A stretch of 64,000 nucleotides of DNA from Alphaproteobacteria bacterium (GTDB taxonomy: Bacteria; Pseudomonadota; Alphaproteobacteria; Rhodospirillales; Rhodospirillaceae): NCBI GenBank assembly GCA_030835385.1, contig JAURPI010000047.1:1-64000 (forward strand), written 5' to 3'. Below the pieces are notes generated by a model. The model made no database searches. It saw only the letters and a list, made by a program, of their open reading frames with translations, and was not told where the DNA came from. The position numbers and the translations under genes were made by a program. Shown in pieces: positions 38,049 through 47,671 of the stretch (the stretch's first letter is position 1; every line of letters starts with the position of its first letter).

Positions 38049-38921
38049 CTAGTCGCGCGACGCTGGCAGAGCGTCAAAAAACCGGAAGAACTCTGAGTCC
38101 GGACTTAGGATCATCGTTGTTCCTTCGTTCAAGGACCCTCTATAGGCCTCCATGGAACGCATGAACGCATAAAATTCAGGGTCTTTGCCGTGGACTTCAT
38201 TGAGGATCTTTCGGCTTTGTGCTTCGCCCTCACCGAGTTGAATCTGAGCCTCACGCTCAGCATCGGCGAGAATAATCGTTCTTTCCCGATCCGCCTCAGC
38301 TTCGATGCGAGCCTTTGTTTCTTGCCCTTGCCCGCGGAGCAGTGCCGCTTGAGCAATCCGGTCAGACCGCATGCGATTGTATACGGACTGGCTGGTCTCT
38401 GGAGGCAAGTCGGTGCGGCCGATACGAACGTCCACCACTTCAACGCCGAACTCAGGCGCGCGGCGACTGACACCGCGTGTAATCTCTTGCATCACTTCAA
38501 CGCGCTTCTTGGTGAGAAGATCACCCAATTCAGCCTGACCTAAAGCATCTCGTACACTACCATTCAAAATAGTCCCAAACCGGTCACGAAAACCAATTTC
38601 TGTACGAACGGCTTGGTAGAATTTGAGAGGGTCAACTATTCGGTACCGCGCAAACGCGTCGACAATAATACGGAGCTGATTGACCAACGGCATTTCCTGG
38701 CTTGGCGGATCCAAATCCAAAACGCGGTTATCGTAATAGATCACGTTTTGAATCAGTGGGATTTTGTAGTGTAGACCTGGCTCTACGATGACACGTTTGG
38801 TTTCACCAAGCTGAAGCACAATGGCCTGCTGTGTTTGATGAACCGTGAAGAGTGTTCCTGTAAGAGTAATCGCGCCAACAAGAACGATGACGCCAAGAGC
38901 GAGTAGCTTACCCGATTTCAT
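38049..38921 (-). CDS. hflC: HflC, membrane modulator of FtsH protease
   Basis: SPFH/prohibitin-domain protein that forms a large periplasm-facing cage with HflK around FtsH. The 290 residues have an N-terminal membrane anchor (LLALGVIVLVGAITLTGTLFTV), then HQTQQAIVLQLGETKRVIVEPGLHYKIPLIQNVIYYDNRVLDLD and the coiled-coil stretch RIAQAALLRGQGQETKARIEAEADRERTIILADAEREAQ. It overlaps the hflK stop by one base (TGATG), so the two are translationally coupled. Confidence 0.95.
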   Translation of the reverse strand: MKSGKLLALGVIVLVGAITLTGTLFTVHQTQQAIVLQLGETKRVIVEPGLHYKIPLIQNVIYYDNRVLDLDPPSQEMPLVNQLRIIVDAFARYRIVDPLKFYQAVRTEIGFRDRFGTILNGSVRDALGQAELGDLLTKKRVEVMQEITRGVSRRAPEFGVEVVDVRIGRTDLPPETSQSVYNRMRSDRIAQAALLRGQGQETKARIEAEADRERTIILADAEREAQIQLGEGEAQSRKILNEVHGKDPEFYAFMRSMEAYRGSLNEGTTMILSPDSEFFRFFDALPASRD

Positions 38922-40042
38922 CAGTTGTCTCCCTGTGACCGAGTGCCACGCAACTCGTTAAGCGGCAAATAAGGCACGACACCGCTTCCCTCACCGTTCT
39001 CATCCATAATCACTTTTTCAGACCGGCTATAGACCTCTTGCATCGCTTCTAGGTAGAGGCGGCGTGACGTCACATCTTTGTCGCTTTTGTAAGTCTGGTA
39101 AAACGCGTCAAAGCGTTGCGCCTGGCCCTGGGCTTCACGAATTAACTTCTCTCTTTCGGCCGAAGCATTTTCGACCATTCGAGAGGCTTCACCCTTTGCG
39201 CGTGGAACAATATCATTTCGATATGCGGTTGCTTCATTACGTAACCGCTCTTGGTCTTGATTGGCGCGCTGCACGTCATTAAAGGCATCGATGACTTCTG
39301 GAGGCGGGTTCGCGCCCTGCACTCTTATTTCGAGGATGCTTATACCTGCGCCATAACTATCGAGGATTTCTTGCAGCACCGTTTGTGCGGTTTGCCCAAC
39401 CACTTCACGACCACCAGTGGTGACAAAGTCGAGGGTGTTTTGGCCGACAACTTCTCTCATCGCGCTCTCTGCAGCCAACTTAACCGTTTGCTCTGGCGCC
39501 CGAATATTGAAAAGAAAATCACCAGCCTCGCGAATACGCCATTGCACCACAAAATCTACATCGACGATGTTTTCATCGCCGGTTAGCATGAGGCTTTCCT
39601 GCGGCACGTCACGCTGGTTGGTGGTATTTGGCACACCTCTGAAACCAACTGTAATTTGGTTGGTTAGGGTCACCTTAGGCGTTTGAATTTCACCAATTGG
39701 TGCCGGAAACCAGTAGTTGAGACCAGGTTGCGTGGTCTTTACATAGCGACCAAAGAGCATTTCAACGCCCTGTTCATCAGGCTGGACCCGGTAGAAACCG
39801 CTCGCCCCCCAAAAAAACAGAAACACCGCGACAACAATCATGATCCCGCGTGACGAGCCCATACCTCCAGGGATGAACTGCTTCACCCGGTCTTGGCTTC
39901 GCTTCAAAAGCTCCTCTAAATCTGGGGGTGGCTCGCCACCGCCCCATGAGCTTCCGCCGCCGCCACCACCGCCGTTTCGCCGGCCAGAACCACCGGAACC
40001 GCCGCCGCCCCATGGACCGCTACCTTGTTGTTTCCAGAACAC
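38921..40042 (-). CDS. hflK: HflK, membrane modulator of FtsH protease
   Basis: Partner of HflC. 373 residues. The cytoplasmic N-terminus is very Gly-rich (GPWGGGGSGGSGRRNGGGGG), as in HflK generally. One membrane span (about residues 65-85, IMIVVAVFLFFWGASGFYRV) and an SPFH domain follow (QPDEQGVEMLFGRYVKTTQPGLNYWFP... VDFVVQWRI). A C-terminal coiled coil ends the protein. The start is set at GTG 40042, preceded by AAGGAAGGG; the longer frame to 40135 has no support and overlaps the mapped promoter. Confidence 0.94.
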   Translation of the reverse strand: MFWKQQGSGPWGGGGSGGSGRRNGGGGGGGSSWGGGEPPPDLEELLKRSQDRVKQFIPGGMGSSRGIMIVVAVFLFFWGASGFYRVQPDEQGVEMLFGRYVKTTQPGLNYWFPAPIGEIQTPKVTLTNQITVGFRGVPNTTNQRDVPQESLMLTGDENIVDVDFVVQWRIREAGDFLFNIRAPEQTVKLAAESAMREVVGQNTLDFVTTGGREVVGQTAQTVLQEILDSYGAGISILEIRVQGANPPPEVIDAFNDVQRANQDQERLRNEATAYRNDIVPRAKGEASRMVENASAEREKLIREAQGQAQRFDAFYQTYKSDKDVTSRRLYLEAMQEVYSRSEKVIMDENGEGSGVVPYLPLNELRGTRSQGDN

Positions 40043-40065
40043 TAGGGTATCCCTTCCTTCCGAGC

Positions 40066-40087
40066 GGTCACCGCTGCGTTGGTGACC
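40066..40087 (-). promoter_or_regulatory. Inverted repeat in the hflK leader
   Basis: GGTCACC and GGTGACC form a perfect 7-bp inverted repeat with an 8-base loop. It lies between the likely -10 element and the hflK ribosome binding site. It could be an operator or an mRNA hairpin. Confidence 0.4.
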
Positions 40088-40106
40088 AAAAATCAAGTGT
40101 CCCGGC

Positions 40107-40135
40107 CTTATATGACATGTACCGGGGTGGCGCAA
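40107..40135 (-). promoter_or_regulatory. Sigma-70-like promoter for hflK-hflC
   Basis: On the minus strand TTGCGC (40130-40135) and TATAAG (40107-40112) are 17 bases apart, matching sigma-70 spacing. This gives a leader of about 58 bases before the hflK GTG start. The shared spacer with mrp leaves room for a divergent mrp promoter, which I could not identify. Confidence 0.5.
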
Positions 40136-40209
40136 CGCGACCCCAGACCACGTCTCAGGCCATTTCGGTCACTTTTTCGATATCGGAAGATTTAACGGAG
40201 GTTTCAAGA

Positions 40210-41310
40210 GTGACCCAAGTCACCAAGGATCACATTATTGATGCGCTAAAGACCGTGGATTCTGGGACTGGGGGCCTAGACGTGACAGCCCGTGGCTGGG
40301 TCCAGGATATTGTTATCAAGGACGGTCACGTCGCGTTTGCCCTCGAAGTTCCACCTGATCTAGGCCCTAAGCTGGAACCCGTTCGGGCACAGGCTGAAAA
40401 AGCGGTCTACGATTTGCCTGGAGTGCTGTCTGCCACAGTGGTCCTGACGGCAGAGAAAAAGGCTGCGCAAAGCCCTCAGCCGAACAGTGGCAGCGGGAGA
40501 GAACAGCTCGCCCTTCCCGGCATTAAGTCAATCGTCGCCATAGCCTCTGGCAAGGGCGGCGTTGGCAAGTCTACGACAGCTGTGAATGTCGCTGTCGCAC
40601 TTGCCAAGCTCGGAAAGCGCGTCGCTCTATTCGACGCCGACATTTTTGGTCCATCGATGCCACGCATGCTTGGTCTGGCTGGACAAAAACCTCACTCAGA
40701 CGGCACCAAGGTTCACCCTTTGGAAAATCATGGCGTCAAGGTTATGTCGATCGGGTTCATGGTCGCAGAAGACAATCCGGTAGTCTGGCGCAGCCCTATG
40801 GTTATGGGCGCATTGGAACAAATGCTCAAAGATGTCGACTGGGGTGACATTGATATCATGGTCGTTGACATGCCACCCGGCACAGGCGACACCCAATTGA
40901 CGATGTCACAGCGTGTACCTCTCGCAGGAGCCGTGATCGTCTCCACCCCTCAGGACATCGCCCTGCTTGACGCCCGCAAAGGCCTCAACATGTTTCGCAA
41001 AGTAGAAGTGCCCATCCTCGGGATGATCGAAAACATGAGCCACTACATTTGCCCGTCTTGTGGGCATCGCGAAGACATTTTCAGCACCGGAGGCGCGGAA
41101 AAAACCGCGAAGGAATTAGAAACTGATTTTCTTGGCGACCTTCCGCTTGATCTTAAGATACGAGAAACGTCAGACGCCGGCACACCCATCGTTAGCGCCG
41201 ATCCGGATAGCCCCCATGCAAAAGCCTATCTGGATATCGCAGCCAAGATTGCAGCCAAAGTGGATGACGGCACTACAAAATCTGCACCGAATATTTCGAT
41301 GGGGTCGTGA
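40210..41310 (+). CDS. mrp: Mrp/ApbC iron-sulfur carrier ATPase
   Basis: ParA-like P-loop protein that carries and delivers Fe-S clusters. About 366 residues. An N-terminal DUF59/MIP18-like domain (HIIDALKTVDSGTGGLDVTARGWVQDIVIKDGHV) precedes the deviant Walker A motif VAIASGKGGVGKSTTAVNVAVAL. The CPSC pair (SHYICPSCGHRE) near the C-terminus supplies cluster ligands. The start is set at GTG 40210, with ACGGAGG 9 bases upstream; the upstream part of the frame overlaps hflK and is not coding. It converges directly with folA, with no spacer. Confidence 0.94.
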   Translation: MTQVTKDHIIDALKTVDSGTGGLDVTARGWVQDIVIKDGHVAFALEVPPDLGPKLEPVRAQAEKAVYDLPGVLSATVVLTAEKKAAQSPQPNSGSGREQLALPGIKSIVAIASGKGGVGKSTTAVNVAVALAKLGKRVALFDADIFGPSMPRMLGLAGQKPHSDGTKVHPLENHGVKVMSIGFMVAEDNPVVWRSPMVMGALEQMLKDVDWGDIDIMVVDMPPGTGDTQLTMSQRVPLAGAVIVSTPQDIALLDARKGLNMFRKVEVPILGMIENMSHYICPSCGHREDIFSTGGAEKTAKELETDFLGDLPLDLKIRETSDAGTPIVSADPDSPHAKAYLDIAAKIAAKVDDGTTKSAPNISMGS

Positions 41311-41835
41311 CTAGATTTTTCTGCGGTCAAGACTGACGAAACTATAGGACGGCCCGCCTTCTTCATCCGGACCGAACCGCTCACGCGACGTTTCGGTCCA
41401 TTGCGTTTTGTCAGGAGCCGTAAACCATGCATCGCCCTCGTAAGGTCGGTGCACTTCCGTGAGATAAAAGCGATCCGCTTCGTTAAGCACGCGAGCATAT
41501 ATTTCTGCACCGCCAATGACCATCACCTCATCGACGCCATTTTTTTCCGCCTGTGTTTTGGCAGTTTTGACGGCCTCTTTAATGTCGTGGCAGACGATCG
41601 CCCCACTTGCAGACCAATCGCTTTGCCTGGTTATGACTATATTCGCCCGGCCTTTGAGTGGCTTACCGATTGATTCGAATGTCTTGCGGCCCATGACCAC
41701 AGGCTTACCCATGGTGAGGCGCTTAAAATTTTTCAGGTCGGCTGAAATATGCCAGGGCAACGCATTGTCAGCACCGATTATGCCGTTCTCTGCTCTGGCC
41801 ATGATAAGACACAATCTAATTTTGGTCCCACTCAT
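41311..41835 (-). CDS. folA: Dihydrofolate reductase
   Basis: NADPH-dependent reductase of the folate cycle, 174 residues. Motifs: CLIMARAENGIIGADNALPWHISADLKNFKRLTMGKPVVMGRKTFESIGKPLKGR, then VMVIGGAEIYARVLNEADRFYLTEV. The active-site acidic residue (Asp in ISADLKNF) and Trp of LPWH are intact. It follows thyA with GAGG in the 9-base gap, forming a thyA-folA operon in which dihydrofolate from thymidylate synthesis is reduced again. Confidence 0.96.
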   Translation of the reverse strand: MSGTKIRLCLIMARAENGIIGADNALPWHISADLKNFKRLTMGKPVVMGRKTFESIGKPLKGRANIVITRQSDWSASGAIVCHDIKEAVKTAKTQAEKNGVDEVMVIGGAEIYARVLNEADRFYLTEVHRPYEGDAWFTAPDKTQWTETSRERFGPDEEGGPSYSFVSLDRRKI

Positions 41836-41844
41836 CCCGGCCTC

Positions 41845-42639
41845 CTACACCGCAACCGGTGCCGAAATATGAGGATGTGGATCATAGCCTTCCAACGTGA
41901 AGTCAGAGAATTCAAATGAGAATAGATCAGTCACGTCCGGATTGATTTTCATCACCGGTAGCATTTTGGGTGCACGAGCCAATTGTGTTTCGGCTTGCTC
42001 AATGTGATTCGAATAAAGGTGTGCATCTCCAAAGGTGTGCACAAACTCACCTGGCTCATACCCAGTGACTTGCGCGACCATAAGGGTCAATAAAGCATAA
42101 GAGGCGATGTTAAATGGCACGCCCAAGAAGATATCAGCGCTGCGTTGGTACAACTGGCAAGATAACTTTCCATCAGCGACGTAAAACTGGAACAAGCAAT
42201 GGCACGGTGGCAGCGCCATGGAGTCCACGTCAACAGGATTCCAGGCCGTCACCATGTGACGCCGTGAATCAGGGTTATGTTTTAGGCTGTGCAGCAACTT
42301 CTCAATTTGATCGATCGCGCCACCCTTAGGGTCCGGCCATGACCGCCATTGATATCCGTAGACAGGACCAAGGTCGCCGTTCTCATCGGCCCATTCGTCC
42401 CAGATCGAAACCTTATTTTCTTTTAGGTACCCGATATTGGTGTCGCCTCGGAGAAACCATAACAACTCTATGATGATAGATCGCAGGTGCAGTTTCTTCG
42501 TCGTGGTCACAGGAAAACCCTGTGACAGATCGAAGCGCATTTGGTGACCAAATACCGATAACGTTCCAGTTCCCGTCCGGTCCCCTTTTTGCGCTCCGGT
42601 CTCGAGCACGTGCTTCATAAGATCAAGATATTGCTGCAT
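41845..42639 (-). CDS. thyA: Thymidylate synthase
   Basis: Makes dTMP from dUMP using methylene-THF. The 264-residue length is the short bacterial form. The catalytic Cys lies in [12 protein letters not shown], and [26 protein letters not shown] and [20 protein letters not shown] are intact. First gene of the thyA-folA operon and divergent from ssrA. Confidence 0.97.
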   Translation of the reverse strand: MQQYLDLMKHVLETGAQKGDRTGTGTLSVFGHQMRFDLSQGFPVTTTKKLHLRSIIIELLWFLRGDTNIGYLKENKVSIWDEWADENGDLGPVYGYQWRSWPDPKGGAIDQIEKLLHSLKHNPDSRRHMVTAWNPVDVDSMALPPCHCLFQFYVADGKLSCQLYQRSADIFLGVPFNIASYALLTLMVAQVTGYEPGEFVHTFGDAHLYSNHIEQAETQLARAPKMLPVMKINPDVTDLFSFEFSDFTLEGYDPHPHISAPVAV

Positions 42640-42722
42640 TGGCTATTTATAGACCGGCTGTTTGTTGGAACAACCCTGACTAAAGAATCTGTTTAAACAT
42701 GGCAAATTTTGCTCATACAACT

Positions 42723-42728
42723 TATACT
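42723..42728 (+). promoter_or_regulatory. -10 element of the ssrA promoter
   Basis: TATACT, one base off the TATAAT consensus, lies 6-7 bases before the first tmRNA hairpin. The matching -35 (TGGCAA at 42700-42705, 17-base spacing) is weak. It fits a start of the tmRNA precursor near 42735. Confidence 0.5.
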
Positions 42729-42734
42729 GCAGGC

Positions 42735-43010
42735 GTCGCTTCGGCGACTACGGTGCTAAACCTGCTATGGAATAAGCGCTGCGGACCCGGGGGCAGTACC
42801 CGGCGCCTCCACCATTTCCGGCCAGACTCGGGCCGTCCATGGGGGCGAAACAGGATCGACGCGCGTGGTAAAGATAGTAGCTGTGCTCGGCATGGTTCCG
42901 CCGTAATCGGGCCATTTTGAAAAGTGCCAACGACAATGTTGAGTACGCCGCTGCCGCTTAATTGCCGGTAAGCGCGGTTCGGGGGGCACCGGGCAACAGA
43001 AGCCCCCCAC
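42735..43010 (+). ncRNA. ssrA: Two-piece (circularly permuted) tmRNA
   Basis: tmRNA rescues stalled ribosomes and tags the nascent protein for ClpXP. The gene order is permuted. The acceptor piece comes first, with T-arm stem CCGGG/CCCGG (42787-42803) and 3' end GCGCCTCCACCA ending at 42814. A 26-base spacer (42815-42840) follows, then the coding piece starting GGGGGCGAAACAGGATCGAC at 42841. GGGGGCG pairs with CGCCTCC to give a 7-bp acceptor stem. The tag frame at 42926-42961 reads ANDNVEYAAAA followed by TAA, with the resume codon GCC. A 7-bp GC hairpin (GGGGGGC/GCCCCCC) at 42981-43008 closes the gene. Permutation is characteristic of Alphaproteobacteria. Ends are approximate. The sspB adaptor gene is 110 bases downstream. 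Confidence 0.92.
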
Positions 43011-43119
43011 TTTCAGCGACTCGCATAATTAACCCCGTCACTTCAAAAAAGCTGGTATTGGCATTGAACCCAATGGATTCGACCGCCAAAATGGGACCTC
43101 GTTTCTTTTCTCCAATGAC

Positions 43120-43713
43120 ATGACCGTGACTGTGACCGAACCGCCAGTAACAACGCTGATCTATGAACGAATGGTGGAGGACGCCTTGCGCGGCGTTTTG
43201 CGGCAAGCGCTAGAAATTACTCGGGCTCAGGGCCTGCCCGGTTCGCACCACTTTTACATCACCTTTGACACCACGTACCCGGGCGTTCGTATCGCTGACT
43301 CGCTGCACGCAATGCACCCCAGCGAAATGACCATTGTTCTTCAGCACCAGTTCTGGGACTTGAGCGTAGGTGAAGACAGTTTTGATATTACTTTGAGCTT
43401 TAACGGAGCCAGCCAGCCACTTCACATCCCATTTGCAGCCGTTACTGCGTTTGCGGACCCGCATGCAAAATTCGGTCTTCAGTTCCATGTTGAATTTGAA
43501 GACGAAGACGAGTCCGATATGGACGATGATGAATTCGATGAAGATGATGACTTTGAAATGCCGCCGGTCGACAACGCTTTCGTTACCCAAAAACTCAAAA
43601 CCAATCGGCGGGCTCGTAACGACTCTGCCCAGTCTGAAGAGCCTGAACCAGACGCAAGCGACGAAGATGAGTCAGGCAAGGTTGTCACTCTCGACGCTTT
43701 TAGAAAGAAGTAA
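43120..43713 (+). CDS. sspB: SspB (alpha type), ClpXP adaptor
   Basis: Delivers tmRNA-tagged proteins to ClpXP. The 197-residue protein matches the alphaproteobacterial SspB family: YERMVEDALRGVLRQALEITRAQGLPGSHHFYITFDTTYPGVRIADSLHAMHPSEMTIVLQHQFWDLSV, then FDITLSFNGASQPLHIPFAAVTAFADPHAKFGLQF. A long acidic linker (about residues 127-147, rich in Asp and Glu) follows, and the C-terminus GKVVTLDAFRKK is the probable ClpX-binding tail. It follows the split tmRNA gene on the same strand. Confidence 0.9.
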   Translation: MTVTVTEPPVTTLIYERMVEDALRGVLRQALEITRAQGLPGSHHFYITFDTTYPGVRIADSLHAMHPSEMTIVLQHQFWDLSVGEDSFDITLSFNGASQPLHIPFAAVTAFADPHAKFGLQFHVEFEDEDESDMDDDEFDEDDDFEMPPVDNAFVTQKLKTNRRARNDSAQSEEPEPDASDEDESGKVVTLDAFRKK

Positions 43714-43766
43714 TCGAGTTGAGCTTTAGAGAAGCCAACTCCCATACAACATAGGGACGCAGGGCC

Positions 43767-45377
43767 ATGCTTGATGCCGCCTTCTCCGACATGTTTCCAT
43801 TAAGTGATGATGGAACGCCATATCGCAAAATTTCCAGCGACGGGGTAACAGCTGACACCTTTCGTGGTGAGGCAGTAGTCGCCGTTGACCCGGCTGCACT
43901 GACCCAACTTACAGCGGAAGCCTTTAAGGATGTGTCGCACCTGCTGCGCCCGGGTCATCTGGCGCAGCTCCGAGCGATCATGGATGACCCTGAAGCTTCG
44001 CCGAATGATCGTTTTGTTGCCCTAGAGCTCCTGAAGAACGCAAACATAGCCGCCGGCATGGTTCTACCTATGTGCCAGGACACCGGCACCGCGATCATTA
44101 TGGGAAAGAAAGGACAGCGAATTTGGACGGGCGGCGGTGACGAAGCGGCGCTTTCTGCGGGTGTCGTTGAGGCCTACACCAATCTTAACCTGCGCTATTC
44201 TCAGCTGTCCCCCGTGTCTTTGTTTGAAGAAAAAAACACAGGCAATAATTTGCCAGCACAGATTGACCTCTACGCCACGTCGGGCGACGCCTACAAATTC
44301 TTGTTCATGGCCAAAGGTGGCGGCTCAGCCAACAAAACGTTCCTTTATCAAAAGACGAAGGCTCTGCTTAACCCAGGCGGATTAAAGACCTTCTTCGAAG
44401 AGGAAATTAAAACCCTGGGGACTGCCGCCTGCCCACCCTATCACTTGGCAATCGTTATTGGCGGCACCTCGGCAGAAGCAAACTTAAAGACGGTTAAACT
44501 GGCCTCCGCGCGATATCTTGATGACCTGCCGACCAAAGGTGGCGAGCACGGTCAAGCTTTTCGCGACACTGAAGCTGAACAACAAGTATTGGACATCACC
44601 CGAGACTTAGGCATCGGCGCCCAGTTCGGCGGAAAATATTATTGCCATGATGTCCGCGTCATTCGTTTGCCACGGCACGGCGCGTCCTGCCCCGTCGGCA
44701 TCGGTGTCTCCTGCTCCGCTGATCGGCAGATCAAAGGAAAAATCACCGCCGACGGTGTTTTCCTGGAACAACTCGAAACCAACCCGGCGCAATACATGCC
44801 CGAGGTTCGCGAAGACAAAATGTCTGACGATGTGGTGAGCATAGACCTGAACAAGCCAATGGCTGAGATTCGTGCAGAACTAAGCAAGTACCCTATCAAA
44901 ACCCGCGTCAATTTGACCGGTCCAATGATCGTAGCGCGGGATATTGCCCATGCCAAACTGAAAGAGCGGTTGGATGCAGGCGATGACCTACCCGACTACA
45001 TAAAAGATCACCCAGTTTACTATGCAGGACCGGCCAAGACTCCGGACGGCATGGCGTCTGGATCATTCGGACCAACCACGGCGGGTCGCATGGACTCCTA
45101 TGTTGACCTCTTGCAGGAAAACGGTGGCTCGATGGTTATGTTGGCCAAGGGCAACCGGTCAAAACAAGTCACCGATGCCTGCAAGACCCACGGCGGATTT
45201 TATTTGGGCTCTATTGGAGGCGCGGCCGCAAAACTGGCTCAGGATTCCATTAAAAAAGTCGAAGTGCTTGAGTATCCGGAACTTGGCATGGAAGCCATTT
45301 GGCGCATCGAAGTCGAGAACTTCCCAGCCTTCATAATAGTTGACGATAAAGGCAACGATTTCTTCGCCAATATTTAG
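43767..45377 (+). CDS. Class I (4Fe-4S) fumarate hydratase
   Basis: Iron-sulfur fumarase of the TCA cycle, 536 residues, both domains fused in one chain. The cluster ligands are likely the cysteines in [25 protein letters not shown] and [17 protein letters not shown]. The C-terminal beta-domain includes [25 protein letters not shown], and [12 protein letters not shown]. It starts 53 bases after sspB. It is oxygen-sensitive by family, and an oxygen-stable class II fumarase lies two genes downstream. Confidence 0.94.
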   Translation: MLDAAFSDMFPLSDDGTPYRKISSDGVTADTFRGEAVVAVDPAALTQLTAEAFKDVSHLLRPGHLAQLRAIMDDPEASPNDRFVALELLKNANIAAGMVLPMCQDTGTAIIMGKKGQRIWTGGGDEAALSAGVVEAYTNLNLRYSQLSPVSLFEEKNTGNNLPAQIDLYATSGDAYKFLFMAKGGGSANKTFLYQKTKALLNPGGLKTFFEEEIKTLGTAACPPYHLAIVIGGTSAEANLKTVKLASARYLDDLPTKGGEHGQAFRDTEAEQQVLDITRDLGIGAQFGGKYYCHDVRVIRLPRHGASCPVGIGVSCSADRQIKGKITADGVFLEQLETNPAQYMPEVREDKMSDDVVSIDLNKPMAEIRAELSKYPIKTRVNLTGPMIVARDIAHAKLKERLDAGDDLPDYIKDHPVYYAGPAKTPDGMASGSFGPTTAGRMDSYVDLLQENGGSMVMLAKGNRSKQVTDACKTHGGFYLGSIGGAAAKLAQDSIKKVEVLEYPELGMEAIWRIEVENFPAFIIVDDKGNDFFANI

Positions 45378-45380
45378 ACC

Positions 45381-46004
45381 GTGTCTCTTCCCGACTTTCT
45401 AATCGACGGACCGAAAAACACCGGGTTTACTGTTGTGCTTGCTCACGGCGCTGGAGCCCCCATGGACTCAGAATTTATGGAGGTGTTTGCCCAGGGGATT
45501 GCCGACCGCGGCCACAAGTGTGTGAGATTTGAGTTTCCGTATATGGCTGAGCGGCGTGCCACCGGAAAGAAACGCCCCCCTGATCGCCAACCGAAGCTTC
45601 TGGACACCTGGAATTCAGTAATTAATCACTTTGGCCCGAAACGCTTGATCATCGGTGGAAAATCCATGGGTGGGCGCATGGCTGCGATTATCGCTGACGA
45701 GGCCAGTGTTCGAGGCGTGCTGGCATTGGGGTATCCTTTTTATGGGGCTGGACGAGCTGATAAGCCACGCATCGATCATCTTATCAACATTCAGACACCA
45801 ATGCTGGTCTGTCAGGGAACTCGCGACCCAATGGGATCACACGAAACGATAACTGCCCTTACGTTATCGAAGGCGATTTCCTACCATTGGTCAGAGGATG
45901 GCGATCACTCGCTTAAACCGCGCAAAAAATCGGGGCGCACACAAGATCAAAACTGGTCCGACGCCCTTGACGCCATTGCCACCTTCATCTTTGACTTGGC
46001 TTGA
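45381..46004 (+). CDS. Alpha/beta hydrolase (KANL3/Tex30-like)
   Basis: A 207-residue hydrolase of the family whose members have the fold but no established substrate. It starts TVVLAHGAGAPMDSEFM, has the nucleophile elbow IIGGKSMGGRMAAIIADE (Ser in GKSMGG), LALGYPFYGAG, an acid in LVCQGTRDPMGS and His in WSEDGDHSLKPRKKSG. The start is GTG 45381, 3 bases after the class I fumarase stop. It lies between two fumarase genes; a link to fumarate metabolism is not supported by the sequence. Confidence 0.78.
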   Translation: MSLPDFLIDGPKNTGFTVVLAHGAGAPMDSEFMEVFAQGIADRGHKCVRFEFPYMAERRATGKKRPPDRQPKLLDTWNSVINHFGPKRLIIGGKSMGGRMAAIIADEASVRGVLALGYPFYGAGRADKPRIDHLINIQTPMLVCQGTRDPMGSHETITALTLSKAISYHWSEDGDHSLKPRKKSGRTQDQNWSDALDAIATFIFDLA

Positions 46005-46016
46005 ACCGGAATTTAC

Positions 46017-47414
46017 GTGATGACTGGCACACGCACCGAAACGGATAGTCTTGGAGCCATTGACGTTCCATCGGAACGACTGTGGGGAGCACAGACCCAG
46101 CGCAGTTTGGAGAATTTTCCAATCGGTACTGAGCGGATGCCCCTACCAATTATCCGAGCCTTCGGGCTGCAAAAGCAGGCCGCCGCGCTGGCCAATAAAT
46201 CACTGGGTGCTTTAGAGCCCAAAATCGCGGACACCATTGTAAGAGCAGCGGCAGAGATTGCAGATGGCACCCACGATGAAGAATTTCCTTTGGTGATATG
46301 GCAGACAGGGTCTGGCACCCAATCAAACATGAATGCCAATGAAGTTATCGCGAACCGGGCCAACGAAATGCTTGGCGGTCAGCGCGGCACAAAATCACCA
46401 ATACATCCCAACGACCATGTCAACTATGGGCAATCGTCCAACGATACCTTTCCCACCGTCATGCATATCGCTGCTGTGCGAGAGACCCATGACCGCCTCC
46501 TCCCGGGTCTCAAAAGTTTGCGCGACGCTATTGATACGAAAGCAGAAGCCTTTGCCGATATTGTCAAAATAGGACGGACCCATCTTCAGGACGCAACACC
46601 CCTGACTCTGGGACAAGAGTTTTCCGGTTACGCAGCGCAAGTCGTCCTTGGGCTGGAACGCATTCGGTCTGCATTGGTCAGACTTTATCCGATCGCGCAA
46701 GGCGGCACGGCAGTCGGCACAGGTTTGAACAGTAAGAAGGGATTTGCAGACGCTTTTTGCATGGAATTGGGGCAACTCACTCAGCTTCCGTTTACGCCAA
46801 GCCCCAACCTCTTCGAGGGCCTCGCTGCCCATGATGCCTTTGTCGAAATGTCAGGTGCCTTGAATACGATTGCCGTATCGTTGATGAAAATTGCCAACGA
46901 CATTCGTCTGCTCGGGTCGGGTCCGCGCGCCGGAATAAATGAAGTCATCCTACCCGCAAACGAACCAGGATCTTCGATTATGCCCGGCAAGGTGAACCCC
47001 ACGCAGGCCGAAGCACTCACGATGGTGTGTGCGCAAGTCATGGGGAATCACACAGCTATCACGATTGCCGGTTCCCACGGTCATCTAGAACTGAACGTGT
47101 TCAAGCCGGTTATTGCGTCAGCACTTCTACAATCTATCCGACTTCTCGGAGACGCCAGTTCCAGTTTCTCGGAAAGATGCGTTGAGGGACTCCAAGCTAA
47201 TACAGAAATCATCGACCAACATGTCGGGCGCTCCCTTATGCTGGTCACCGCACTTGCCCCCCATATCGGATATGATAAAGCCAGCGAAATCGCAAAGCTG
47301 GCCCATAAGGAAAGCCTAACCCTTCGTGAAGCGGCCAGTAAAACTGGCTACGTCACAGAGGAAGAGTTTGACCGATGGGTCAAACCAAAACACATGCTCG
47401 GACCGACGGACTGA
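46017..47414 (+). CDS. fumC: Class II fumarate hydratase
   Basis: Cluster-free fumarase of the aspartase/fumarase superfamily, 465 residues. Motifs: [50 protein letters not shown], and the signature [20 protein letters not shown] with the catalytic Ser loop. Functionally it duplicates the class I enzyme two genes upstream, which suggests insurance against iron limitation or oxidative stress; this is inferred. Five bases separate its stop from the start of the RHH gene. Confidence 0.95.
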   Translation: MMTGTRTETDSLGAIDVPSERLWGAQTQRSLENFPIGTERMPLPIIRAFGLQKQAAALANKSLGALEPKIADTIVRAAAEIADGTHDEEFPLVIWQTGSGTQSNMNANEVIANRANEMLGGQRGTKSPIHPNDHVNYGQSSNDTFPTVMHIAAVRETHDRLLPGLKSLRDAIDTKAEAFADIVKIGRTHLQDATPLTLGQEFSGYAAQVVLGLERIRSALVRLYPIAQGGTAVGTGLNSKKGFADAFCMELGQLTQLPFTPSPNLFEGLAAHDAFVEMSGALNTIAVSLMKIANDIRLLGSGPRAGINEVILPANEPGSSIMPGKVNPTQAEALTMVCAQVMGNHTAITIAGSHGHLELNVFKPVIASALLQSIRLLGDASSSFSERCVEGLQANTEIIDQHVGRSLMLVTALAPHIGYDKASEIAKLAHKESLTLREAASKTGYVTEEEFDRWVKPKHMLGPTD

Positions 47415-47419
47415 AACCT

Positions 47420-47671
47420 ATGACTCGCATATTAAAGCGGTCCTTGAAAATCGCCGGGCACCTGACGAGCGTATCTTTGGAGAAAGAGTTTTGGGAAGCG
47501 CTCAAAGCGATCGCAAAGGCCAATAATCGATCAGTCCCAGAGCTCGTCGCCGAAATTGACCGAACGCGCTCAGGCGGATTGTCGAGCGCCATAAGAGTTT
47601 ACGTACTTAAAGCTGCTCAAGATGGTAAGAGTTCCATGGAGAACCTGAGCAACCCTATTGAGGCTTCGTAA
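47420..47671 (+). CDS. Ribbon-helix-helix regulator (RHH_4 type)
   Basis: An 83-residue DNA-binding protein. LKRSLKIAGHLTSVSLEKEFWEALKAIAKANNRSVPELVAEIDRTRSGGLSSAIRVYVL has the beta-strand plus two-helix pattern of the alphaproteobacterial RHH_4 family. The start ATG 47420 is chosen because the frame from 47375 overlaps fumC. The gene follows fumC closely and might regulate the block, but no target is visible. Its 3' end overlaps the convergent AsmA gene by 17 bases. Confidence 0.8.
   Translation: MTRILKRSLKIAGHLTSVSLEKEFWEALKAIAKANNRSVPELVAEIDRTRSGGLSSAIRVYVLKAAQDGKSSMENLSNPIEAS

Noticed and set aside
39928-40209. N-terminal extension of Mrp from 39928
   Set aside because: This part lies over hflK on the other strand, has an Arg-rich translation unlike Mrp, and a good ribosome binding site precedes GTG 40210.
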